From Acidobacteriota bacterium (GTDB taxonomy: Bacteria; Acidobacteriota; Terriglobia; Terriglobales; Acidobacteriaceae), in assembly GCA_021810735.1 (NCBI GenBank), contig JAJZIF010000029.1:1-12046 (forward strand): a stretch of 12,046 bases of DNA. Direction: 5' to 3'. Positions 1 to 6,566 of this stretch are shown here, piece by piece; position 1 is the first letter of the stretch, and each line of letters begins with the position of its first letter. Both the position numbers and the translations under genes were made by a program. The notes below the pieces were generated by a model, which had not been told where the DNA came from, made no database searches, and worked only from the letters and a program-made list of their open reading frames with translations.

Positions 1-1414
1 TCCGGGCCGACATCAAGTTTCCAAACGAGGCGACGATCTGTTCGCAAACGCGGCCAGCTGGCGACAACGACAGTTGGAAGCCGGATGCTTCTGCGAGTGC
101 GCTGAATATGTTGAACGCGTTCGGCATCCGCAGATGTCCGATACCGGAATAGGTCCCTACAACCGTGACGATCCCTTCGCGCAATATCCATGTCTTTTCC
201 TGCCCAAAGTTGTACGTCAGCTTCGCCGCGACATTCTTGTTCCACGGAATGACAGGCGTATTCGAGCCAATCGACTCAATCACATTCACTGTCGTCGTGT
301 AACGCGAACAGTACGGATCATTCTCCGCAAATTCATGCGGCTGGAAGTCGAGATGAAGGCCATGACCCATCGCATAGGCATTGGTCGATTTCTGAGCATG
401 GGTGACGGCCTCGGGTATCGCATGATCAGCACCCCGTCCCCATTCTTCCCAAAGCCTCGGGACGCGTGGGTCGGTTGAAAGTGGATGGTTGGCCTGATTC
501 GTCGTCTTGAGCGTCCGGACGAATGCCTGCATGTCATCGAACGATTGTGATTTGGCACAGAGGAAGGACGTTGCATGCCAGGCATTCGAAGGCGGAGGAA
601 ATGGCCTGTGGTTCTGAGCAATGAACTTTTCGGCGAAGTCCTTCAGCTGCGGAGCGAGGCGCGCAGGAAACGGAACAATCTGCCAGCCTAGGGCTCGATA
701 GTTCCAATATTCGATCAGATCCCAACCCGACCGCTCATCCATGTAGAAGAGTTGTGAATCCCAACTGTAGCTGTTCCGATACGATTCCAGTTTGTGACTC
801 GTCACGCGAAGCGGGAACAGGTTCTTCGGGCTGAATATCTCCGGATATTCAGTTGGCTCGAATTCCTTTCTTTTAGCATCCAGCGCGTTGATGTAGGCCT
901 GCCCCACATCCGACTTCTCCGGGAACGTCCCGAACATTGCAGCGAACAAAAGCGCAAATCGTGGGTCCCTGCTATGGGGGATCAGGACTTCCGGTCCGTG
1001 CCTCTGGACGAACTGAAACTGCTCTTTATACATGTCATGACAGACGCTTCGGAGGTCCACCCCAATTTGGCATCGGCCCTGTTGGTCCCGAGCCAGCAGT
1101 TCGGCGAAAAGCATAGAACGACCGGCTGGGAAATCGATGCCGTATTCCCTGATCTGATCGGCTCGTGTCTCCACCAAGTAGTCGGGCTGGAATGCTTCGA
1201 TGAATCCGCCGATCATCGCCTTCGCTGAAATCGGTTTTTGGTATTCCTGCTTGTAACGAGCCGGGACCTGTTTGAACATCGGAATGATGAAGTTGTAACG
1301 ACCGCCCCACAGAGCCGAATTCATCTCGAATACTTTTTGCAGGGCTTTAGTGTCCCTCGGCTCGACAAGGAAGGCGAAACGAAAAGGCCGGATTCTGACC
1401 TGGGCGGATTCCAT
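1..1414 (-). CDS. Large protein of unknown function, 3' end beyond window
   Basis: The minus strand is open without a stop from an ATG at 1414 down to base 1, giving at least 471 residues; the C-terminus lies outside the window. I do not recognise a named family. The N-terminus is a hydrophobic strand pattern followed by an aromatic/glycine motif (FRFAFLVEP at residues 11-19, then NSALWGGRYN at 32-41 and IIPMF at 43-47). This suggests a folded globular domain starting at the very N-terminus. There is no signal peptide and no convincing membrane segment, so it is probably cytoplasmic. The rest is rich in aromatic and charged residues, with no Walker, HEPN, nuclease or helicase motif that I can identify. 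It is divergent from a broken Ntn-hydrolase gene 60 bp away, and the two may once have formed a functional pair. The neighbourhood (IS21 element, antirestriction remnant) is that of an accessory or defence island. A defence role is possible but is inference from context alone. I am confident that it is coding. Confidence 0.8.
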   Translation of the reverse strand, partial: MESAQVRIRPFRFAFLVEPRDTKALQKVFEMNSALWGGRYNFIIPMFKQVPARYKQEYQKPISAKAMIGGFIEAFQPDYLVETRADQIREYGIDFPAGRSMLFAELLARDQQGRCQIGVDLRSVCHDMYKEQFQFVQRHGPEVLIPHSRDPRFALLFAAMFGTFPEKSDVGQAYINALDAKRKEFEPTEYPEIFSPKNLFPLRVTSHKLESYRNSYSWDSQLFYMDERSGWDLIEYWNYRALGWQIVPFPARLAPQLKDFAEKFIAQNHRPFPPPSNAWHATSFLCAKSQSFDDMQAFVRTLKTTNQANHPLSTDPRVPRLWEEWGRGADHAIPEAVTHAQKSTNAYAMGHGLHLDFQPHEFAENDPYCSRYTTTVNVIESIGSNTPVIPWNKNVAAKLTYNFGQEKTWILREGIVTVVGTYSGIGHLRMPNAFNIFSALAEASGFQLSLSPAGRVCEQIVASFGNLMSAR

Positions 1415-1474
1415 CGATAACTGAAGACCTGCCGATCATTCTATTTCAGTAACCCTATATGTCATTATTCTGGC

Positions 1475-1726
1475 ATGACAGCGGTCATCGGCTTTACGTC
1501 CTTCGACAGCGTCCTGATGATGCCCGACACCGAGGAATCGACCAGTGGCGGCAAATCGTCATGTGACAAGCTCTACCATTTTCCGTCGCCTTCGGGGTAC
1601 GTTCTCACCGGCGGAGCCGGGGACGCGCACCTGATCGACTGCGCCAATTAGGAACTCCACAAATTCATGACCAAAGGAATGCCGGGCACGCCAAAAATTC
1701 CCCAGTCACCCCGGAACTGGTCCTCG
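1475..1726 (+). pseudogene. Proteasome/HslV-like Ntn-hydrolase remnant
   Basis: An ATG at 1475 opens a 58-residue reading frame that ends at an internal TAG (1649-1651). The peptide begins MTAVIGFTSFDSVLMM and contains DTEESTSGGKSSCDKL and TGGAGDAHLIDC. This matches the N-terminal pattern of Ntn hydrolases of the HslV/proteasome-beta type: a Thr exposed after Met removal, an Asp 16 residues after it, a downstream Lys near the expected position 33, and a Gly-rich AGAGD-like turn. The same frame continues plausibly after the TAG (ELHKF), so the stop looks like a mutated Gln codon. Near 1702-1725 the likely continuation VTPELVL is in another frame, suggesting a frameshift as well. The frame then meets the IS21 end at 1727, where the gene is cut off. 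It is therefore a broken gene, probably without function. The family call rests on motif recall. A short expressed peptide cannot be excluded. Confidence 0.6.
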
Positions 1727-1732
1727 TGTCAA

Positions 1733-1777
1733 GGGCGGAGTAAAAGGAGACCACTGGGGCGGAGCAAAAGGGAGCCA
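1733..1777. repeat. IS21 left-end tandem binding repeats
   Basis: Two near-identical 21-bp direct repeats occur at 1733-1753 and 1757-1777. Each has the form GGGCGGAGYAAAAGG followed by a short purine run and CCA. Repeats of this kind inside IS21 ends are taken as transposase binding sites. They match the inverted pair at the other end of the element. Confidence 0.8.
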
Positions 1778-1804
1778 TTTATAGGTAGGACTTTGGAAGG
1801 TATT

Positions 1805-1855
1805 TCGGGGCAGGAAGGGCGCTGGAGCGTAGCGGAAGCGGCCTTCCTGCCCCGA
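1805..1855. terminator. Strong hairpin downstream of istB
   Basis: TCGGGGCAGGAAGG at 1805-1818 is perfectly complementary to CCTTCCTGCCCCGA at 1842-1855, a 14-bp stem with a 23-base loop. It lies just after the istB stop (1884) in the direction of transcription and inside the left IS end. No T-run follows on either strand, so it is not a classic intrinsic terminator. It may block read-through into or out of the element. The inverted repeat itself is certain; the role is inference. Confidence 0.5.
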
Positions 1856-1883
1856 GGTGCGTTGGCGGGCAGGGGTACGGGGT

Positions 1884-2654
1884 TCAGGACTGGGAGCGTT
1901 TGCGGCGGCTGTGCTTGAGGCGGTAGGAGTCGCCGTTCATTTCCAGGATATGGACATGATGGGTGAGCCGGTCGAGCAGCGCGCCGGTCAGCCGTTCAGA
2001 GCCGAAGATCTCGGTCCACTCGTCGAAGGGCAGGTTGCTGGTGATCAGCGTGGAGGAGCGCTCATAGCGTTGGCTGATGGTCTCGAAGAGCAACTCGGCG
2101 CCGGTTTTCGACAGCGGCACATAACCCAGCTCATCGATGATCAGCAGTTCATGAGCAGTCAGTTGCTTTTGGAAGCGTCTGAGATACTTTTCGTCGCGTG
2201 CCTCGATCAGTTCGCCAACCAGCGCGGCGGCAGTGAGGAAGCGGACACGGAAGCCGCGCTGACAAGCCGCCAAGCCAAGCGCCAGCGCGATGTGCGTCTT
2301 GCCGGTGCCGCTGTTGCCGAGCAGCAGGACGTTCTCCTCGCGGGTCAGGTACTCGGAGCGTGCCAGCTCCAGCACCAGGGTTTTGTTCAACGCCGGGATG
2401 GCAAGGAAGTCGAAGCTATCGAGGCTCTTGGTGACCGGGAACTTCGCCTGGCGGATACGGCGCTCGACGGCACGGCGATCGCGGTCCAGCAACTCCAGTT
2501 CCGCAAGCCGCAGCAGATAGTTCGGAAAGTCAGCCTTTTCGACCGCACAGGTGCGGGCCAGCTTATCGTACTCGCGCAGGAAGGTGGGCAGTCGCAGCGC
2601 CTTGAGATGATGCTCCAGCAGCACCTGCGGTGTATCGGGCGTGGTTGCGCTCAT
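1884..2654 (-). CDS. istB: IS21 transposition helper ATPase IstB
   Basis: The protein has 256 residues from the ATG at 2654. That start overlaps the istA stop as ATGA, the usual translational coupling in IS21. It is a DnaA/DnaC-like AAA+ ATPase that loads on DNA and directs the IstA transposase to the target. An IstB N-terminal helical segment (about residues 10-95) precedes the AAA+ core, with Walker A GNSGTGKT at 113-120 and Walker B LLIIDE at 170-175. The sensor-like stretch STLITSNLPFDEW follows. A longer open frame runs upstream to 2786, but those residues lie within istA and are not conserved-looking. The length is typical of the family, and no truncation is seen. Confidence 0.95.
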   Translation of the reverse strand: MSATTPDTPQVLLEHHLKALRLPTFLREYDKLARTCAVEKADFPNYLLRLAELELLDRDRRAVERRIRQAKFPVTKSLDSFDFLAIPALNKTLVLELARSEYLTREENVLLLGNSGTGKTHIALALGLAACQRGFRVRFLTAAALVGELIEARDEKYLRRFQKQLTAHELLIIDELGYVPLSKTGAELLFETISQRYERSSTLITSNLPFDEWTEIFGSERLTGALLDRLTHHVHILEMNGDSYRLKHSRRKRSQS

Positions 2655-4162
2655 AGTGTTGTCTCCCGTGCGGGAGAAGCCAGCAGGCTCATGTAGTCGG
2701 CGGCGCGCGTGGTTCTCACCCGGGCCGGCGGCAGGTGCGGCCAGTTGGCCATGTCCAGCCTGGGTGGACGCCGTTCGATACGGCACAACAGCAGATGGCG
2801 CACGGCGTCGAAACTGATCGCGCCTAATCGCAACGCATCTTCGATGGCATGAGTGACGTCCGCAAGTTCGAAGGTCTCCAGCAGCCGCAACACCTGGATG
2901 TACTCACGCGCGGCATACCTGCACAGCCGGCTGTCGAGCATCCGGCGCAGTTCGGCAAAGCACTCCGGCAACTGCCAGCCTGTCAGTGGCGCGGCCTGGT
3001 CCAGAGCCCGGCTCTTGTGTTCGAGCAGGGCCAGATAATGCAGTGGATCGTAGACCGTGGCTTCCCGTTCATAACTGCGCTTGTGCTCGGCGATGATCTG
3101 GCTGCCACAGGCGATCACGATGCGGTGCACATAGGCCTTGACCAGCACCTGGCGATGGCCGTACTCGGTCGGCACCGAGTAGTCGTTGGTGCGATAGCGG
3201 ACGAGCGAGATCGAACTGACGCGTACGGCCTTTTTATCGCAGGCCTCGAAGCGAACGCCGGGCAGCGGCAGAAAAACCGCGCGATCCCGCTCGAACCGTT
3301 CGCCGATGGTCTCTCGATGGCCGCGCAGCCGTTGCGCGCGGCGAGCACGACAGGCCTCAGCCAGTTGCGCGTTCAGCTCTTCCCAGCTTGCCGCCCGCGG
3401 AATCGGCACCATGAAGTTGCGCCGCGCATAGCCTACCAGGTTCTCCACCTTGCCCTTGTCGTTGCCCTTCGCCGGACGGCCGAACTTCTCCGCAAACAGG
3501 TAGTGACTCTGCAGTTCAGAGAATGCCTGCGTCTTCTGCCGCTCACCGTCGCCAAGAATCCGTGCCACGGCGAGTGTGGTGTTGTCATAGAGAATCCGCA
3601 CCGGCACGCCGTTGAAGTACTCGAAGGCGCGTACGTGGCCTTCGAGAAACGCTTCCTTGGTCTCAGCTGGGAACGCCTGCACAAAGCAATCGTCCGAATG
3701 CGGCAGATCAAAAGACATGAAGTGCGCCTTCCGCTCCACACCGGCGATGACCACCATCGCTTCGCCGAAATCAGCCTGCGCCTCGCCCGGCGCGTGCACC
3801 AGCGGGATGAACATCTCCCGGCCGCCCAGCTTCTGCTCCCGCACGTAGTCCTTCACGATCGTGTAGCCGCCCGTGTAGCTGCGCTCGGCCCGCAGCCGCT
3901 CGAAGATCCGCTTCGCCGTATGTCGCTGCTTGCGCGGACGTTGCTCGTCCTCTTCCAGAATCGCGTCGATCACGCCCTGCCAGGGACCCAGCTTCGGCCG
4001 GCACACCGGTTGCTGCCGCCGATAACCGGGCGGCACCGAGTACTCCAGCATCTTGCCCACCGTCTTCCGCGCCAAGCCAAACTCACGCGCCGCTGCCCGC
4101 CGGCTCATCCCTTCGACCAACACCGCACGCCGTACTCGCGCATACAGTTCCACCGTCTTCAT
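2651..4162 (-). CDS. istA: IS21 transposase IstA
   Basis: The protein has 503 residues from the ATG at 4162 and catalyses strand transfer of the element. An N-terminal helix-turn-helix (about residues 8-45, with SRRAAAREFGLARKTV) is followed by an rve/DDE integrase core. The triad is visible as D131 in AQADFGEA, D193 in ILYDNTT and E240 in GKVENLVGYARR. A C-terminal Mu-transposase-like region (about 310-390) contains RTNDYSVPTEYGH. A GGAGGG run abuts the chosen ATG. A GTG three codons later has better spacing and could be used instead. An open frame reaches back to 4219 but has no better support. The gene overlaps istB by 4 bp and looks intact. Confidence 0.95.
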   Translation of the reverse strand: MKTVELYARVRRAVLVEGMSRRAAAREFGLARKTVGKMLEYSVPPGYRRQQPVCRPKLGPWQGVIDAILEEDEQRPRKQRHTAKRIFERLRAERSYTGGYTIVKDYVREQKLGGREMFIPLVHAPGEAQADFGEAMVVIAGVERKAHFMSFDLPHSDDCFVQAFPAETKEAFLEGHVRAFEYFNGVPVRILYDNTTLAVARILGDGERQKTQAFSELQSHYLFAEKFGRPAKGNDKGKVENLVGYARRNFMVPIPRAASWEELNAQLAEACRARRAQRLRGHRETIGERFERDRAVFLPLPGVRFEACDKKAVRVSSISLVRYRTNDYSVPTEYGHRQVLVKAYVHRIVIACGSQIIAEHKRSYEREATVYDPLHYLALLEHKSRALDQAAPLTGWQLPECFAELRRMLDSRLCRYAAREYIQVLRLLETFELADVTHAIEDALRLGAISFDAVRHLLLCRIERRPPRLDMANWPHLPPARVRTTRAADYMSLLASPARETTL

Positions 4163-4256
4163 CCCTCCGGTATCCCACAGAAAACACAGCTCCCCGGCGC
4201 GCCGAATCCATCTCGGCACTCCAGCTACTGCAGGTCTCTGTGAAGAATCTGGCGGG

Positions 4257-4325
4257 TGGACTACTTTTACACCGCCACAAAACCACGCTTATGCGCCGTT
4301 TCGTGGCCTATTTTTACTCCGCCGC
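4257..4325. repeat. IS21 right-end binding repeats
   Basis: Read on the minus strand, 4325-4304 (GCGGCGGAGTAAAAATAGGCCA without its last bases) and 4278-4257 (a GGCGGTGTAAAAGTAGTCCA variant) are two copies of the terminal repeat. They are spaced by about 25 bp. They are less similar to each other than the left-end pair and lie in inverted orientation to it. Confidence 0.75.
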
Positions 4326-4330
4326 GTACA

Positions 4331-4518
4331 CGGCGATAGCGCAAAGGAAAGCTGCGCCCATCTCGGCAACTAATTCTTCATTGTTGTAAAGCTCATCGCC
4401 GAAACGGTCGCCAAAGGTACGATTCGGGCGGCTTTCGTGGCGGGTGCTATGAATCAGCTCATGGAATACGGTGCTGCAATAGTGTGCCGCATCCACAAAA
4501 CCGCTACGGACGGGCATA
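4331..4518 (-). pseudogene. ArdC-like antirestriction zincin remnant
   Basis: Minus-strand translation gives a fragment with FVDAAHYCSTVFHELIHSTR, then ESRPNRTFGDRFG and YNNEELVAEMGAAFLC. This is the zinc-metallopeptidase (HExxH) part of ArdC-type antirestriction proteins, which are carried on plasmids and conjugative elements. The zinc ligands HELIH and the downstream EELVAEMGAAFL helix are present. The C-terminus stops at the IS21 end (4330); the last five codons of the open frame are IS sequence. Upstream of about 4518 the frame loses similarity. A run resembling the family's YP...P segment appears in another frame, so it is also frameshifted or deleted on that side. No single-stranded-DNA-binding N-terminal domain is found. 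It is a non-functional relic of a mobile element. Confidence 0.7.
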
Positions 4519-4584
4519 TGACTTGGGATACAGGGCCTCCAGTGTGCCAGCGCCCGAGTTCCTGAACCGTATTGACCCATTTCC

Positions 4585-4598
4585 TGTATAGTTGACTG
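4585..4598 (+). promoter_or_regulatory. Candidate GntR-family operator upstream of transporter
   Basis: TGTATAGTTGACTG matches, in 11 of 14 positions (TGTATAGnnnACTG), the reverse complement of a site upstream of the epimerase-kinase gene. Its distance to the TTG start at 4662 is 63 bp, against 58 bp at the other gene. HutC-subfamily GntR regulators often bind GTnTAnAC-like boxes, and the regulator gene at 5736 is the obvious candidate. The match is seen directly; the binding is inferred. No convincing -35/-10 pair could be assigned with it. Confidence 0.45.
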
Positions 4599-4661
4599 GG
4601 GTATGAGCGGGTGGCCTGAGCTCTACCCGAACAATGGTGAAGCAGAGGTGGGTTTGCAGGC

Positions 4662-5693
4662 TTGAAAGATACTCTTGTTGCCGGTTCTTTTCTGGCCATT
4701 CTCTCCGGGATGATGAATGGATCATTCACCCTTCCCATGCGATTTCTCGGGCGATGGGAATGGGAAAACGTCTGGAGCCTTTTCATCCTGGTCTCATGCC
4801 TCATTCTGCCCGCGTCCCTCATCACGGCAATGGCACCGCAAAGCTGGAGCATCCTTGCCCATGCGCCGGCACCTTCCGCCTTGATTGCATCTGTAACTGG
4901 TTTAGCCTGGGGCTTCGGAGCCCTGCTGTTTGGTCAGAGCGTCAGCGCCGTGGGCATCTCCCTCGCCAACACTCTGGTCCTGGCCATCAGTTCGGCTCTT
5001 GGAGCCCTGCTTCCCATCCTGATCCTCGCCCCGCACCGCCTCTTGAGTCACACCGGAGAGATGATTCTCTTCGGTGTCGCTGTCGAGGTTGCAGGCATCG
5101 CCTTGTGCGGGCACGCAGGACGCCTCCGCGAACAGGCCGATGCGCCGGTCCACCAGCGCGGTTCCATGGTGGGCCACGCGCGCCCGGTGCGCATCGCGCT
5201 TCTCATGGCCTCTGGTTCGGGCGTGCTCTCCGCAGTCTTTAACATGGGGTTTTCGCTGGCCCAGCCCATCGCTGTATACGGTCGAGCCGCCGGGCTCAGC
5301 CCGTTTTCCAGTACGAATCTCATCTGGTTCATCATGCTTGCCGCCGGTTCGGTCGCCAACCTTGGCTTCTGCGCATTTCTTCTTGCCCGCAATCGAAGCC
5401 TCGGAAAGTTCCGTCAGCCCGGAAAGTTTCGTCTTTACGGCTTTTCCGCCGTCATGGCGCTGCTCTGGGGCGGCAGCATTTTCGTTTACGGAGCGGCGGC
5501 GCCCCGGCTTGGCTCTCTGGGCACATCCATTGGATGGCCTCTCAGTCTGGCCACGGGCCTGCTCCTTGCCAATCTCATCGGCGTCAGCCTTGGTGAATGG
5601 AAGGGCGCATCTCCGCGGGCCCGCGCCTACATGTATTACGCAATCCCGGTCCTGCTCATCGCAGTCATCATTCTCAGCCGCGCAGGCGCTTGA
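4662..5693 (+). CDS. RhaT-family sugar/proton symporter
   Basis: This 343-residue integral membrane protein has about ten hydrophobic helices and matches E. coli RhaT (344 residues) in length and layout. Shared landmarks are an aromatic-rich cytoplasmic motif after helix 1 (RFLGRWEWENVWSL), the FILVSCLILPASLI helix, and a glycine-rich AWGFGALLFGQSVSAVGIS stretch. A VAVEVAGIALCGHAGRLRE segment and a late NLGFCAFLLARN are also present. It probably imports a sugar with protons across the inner membrane. RhaT homologues in such loci are named for rhamnose, but the neighbouring ManNAc enzymes suggest another substrate, such as ManNAc or a related sugar (inference). The start is TTG, preceded by GAGGTGG 10 bp upstream; the first ATG in frame would delete most of helix 1. 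The regulator gene follows after 42 bp, probably in the same transcript. Confidence 0.85.
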   Translation: MKDTLVAGSFLAILSGMMNGSFTLPMRFLGRWEWENVWSLFILVSCLILPASLITAMAPQSWSILAHAPAPSALIASVTGLAWGFGALLFGQSVSAVGISLANTLVLAISSALGALLPILILAPHRLLSHTGEMILFGVAVEVAGIALCGHAGRLREQADAPVHQRGSMVGHARPVRIALLMASGSGVLSAVFNMGFSLAQPIAVYGRAAGLSPFSSTNLIWFIMLAAGSVANLGFCAFLLARNRSLGKFRQPGKFRLYGFSAVMALLWGGSIFVYGAAAPRLGSLGTSIGWPLSLATGLLLANLIGVSLGEWKGASPRARAYMYYAIPVLLIAVIILSRAGA

Positions 5694-5735
5694 CGCGCTG
5701 CCCGGCAACGCAATACGGTAAGTGTTCCTGCCGCC

Positions 5736-6542
5736 ATGAAGTCATCGCCGCGAAAATCGTCCCGGTCCACGACGCCGCGCAAGCCGGCAACGAAGTGGAA
5801 GTTTGCCCCGCTGGATCGAGCGAGCTTTACCCCGATGTACGCACAGATCCAGAGCCAGTTGCTCTCGCTCATCCAGGCGGGAACCCTCCGCTCCGGAGAC
5901 CTTCTGCCCAGTGAGGAGCAGCTCAGCCGTATTTTTGGCATCAGCCGCATGACGGCACGCCAGGCGCTGCAGACTCTCAAGAATCAAGGCTTCGCCGCAC
6001 GGAATAAGGGCCAAGGCACCTACGTCAGCCAGCCTCCGGTGGAGCAGGACATCTCTCACCTCTGCGGATTCACAGCGGAAATGCGCGCACTCGGTATCAA
6101 GGCTTCGTCCCGGGTCCTGCACTCCGGGCTGATGGCGTCGCCGGAGAATGTCTCGGCGGTTTTCGGCCTCCCGGCGGGCTCCCGCGTCTTCCATTTGCAG
6201 CGTGTGCGCCTGGCGGACGGCATCCCTCTGGCGATTGAGGAGATCCACCTGCCTGCGCAGCGTTTCCCCGGCATTGAGCGGCTGAGCTTTGCCCATCGGT
6301 CGCTCTATGAAACCATGCGCGAGCGCTACCAGATCCGTCTCAGCCGCGTGGATGAGATTCTCGAAGCGCGCGCCGCCACAAAGCGTGAAGCCGAACTTCT
6401 CAACATCCCAATTCGTTCCGCTCTCCTCGTCATCTCGCGTACGCTCTGGAGCGTTGATGGAACCGCCGTGGAAACAGCGCATTCGGCTTATCGAGGAGAC
6501 CGCTATCGCGCCGCTGTGCGAATTCCCGCTGCGGCGCAGTAG
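5736..6542 (+). CDS. GntR/HutC-subfamily regulator with UTRA domain
   Basis: This 268-residue transcription regulator opens with a basic, probably disordered tail (residues 1-27). A winged helix-turn-helix follows at about 31-98, with GDLLPSEEQLSRIFGISRMTAR and wing NKGQGTYVS. A UTRA ligand-binding domain fills about 105-262 (RVFHLQRVRLADGIPLAIEEI and the terminal RGDRYRAAVRI). Proteins of this layout (NagR, DasR and YvoA type) sense phosphorylated amino sugars such as GlcNAc-6-P. That fits the adjacent epimerase-kinase, whose product is GlcNAc-6-P. It lies 42 bp after the transporter and ends 24 bp before the stop of the convergent next gene. No strong Shine-Dalgarno is visible before the ATG, so translation may depend on the upstream gene. 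It probably binds the TGTATAGnnnACTG sites. Confidence 0.88.
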   Translation: MKSSPRKSSRSTTPRKPATKWKFAPLDRASFTPMYAQIQSQLLSLIQAGTLRSGDLLPSEEQLSRIFGISRMTARQALQTLKNQGFAARNKGQGTYVSQPPVEQDISHLCGFTAEMRALGIKASSRVLHSGLMASPENVSAVFGLPAGSRVFHLQRVRLADGIPLAIEEIHLPAQRFPGIERLSFAHRSLYETMRERYQIRLSRVDEILEARAATKREAELLNIPIRSALLVISRTLWSVDGTAVETAHSAYRGDRYRAAVRIPAAAQ

Positions 6543-6566
6543 GCTCGATGAGGCTTTGCGGGGCCG

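Larger units (their letters stand above)
1727..4330 (-). mobile_element. IS21-family insertion sequence, apparently complete
   Basis: The element is 2604 bp with istA and istB on the minus strand. Its outer ends are TGTCAAGGGCGGAG at the left and, read inward from the right, TGTACGCGGCGGAG. Both start TGT and share GGCGGAGTAAAA, as expected for the TG...CA ends and multiple terminal repeats of IS21 elements. Both genes are full length with intact active-site motifs, so the copy could be active. The flanks (CCTCG at the left, CGGCG at the right) do not form the 4-8 bp target duplication usual for the family. Different broken genes lie on the two sides, which indicates a deletion or rearrangement at this element. 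Confidence 0.93.

Noticed and set aside
794..1228. A 144-codon plus-strand open frame near the left edge
   Set aside because: It lies opposite a continuous 471-codon minus-strand frame with protein-like composition, and has no recognisable motif.
1857..2696. A 279-codon plus-strand open frame
   Set aside because: It is antisense to istB, whose Walker motifs establish the coding strand.
2849..4243. A 464-codon plus-strand open frame across the IS element
   Set aside because: It is exactly antisense to istA, which has an intact DDE triad; the plus-strand translation is Arg/His/Leu-rich with no motif.
4902..5708. A 268-codon minus-strand open frame
   Set aside because: It is antisense to the transporter and composed of charged, repetitive-looking residues; the transporter frame has clear helices.
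5742..6482. A 246-codon minus-strand open frame
   Set aside because: It is antisense to the GntR regulator, which has clear wHTH and UTRA motifs.
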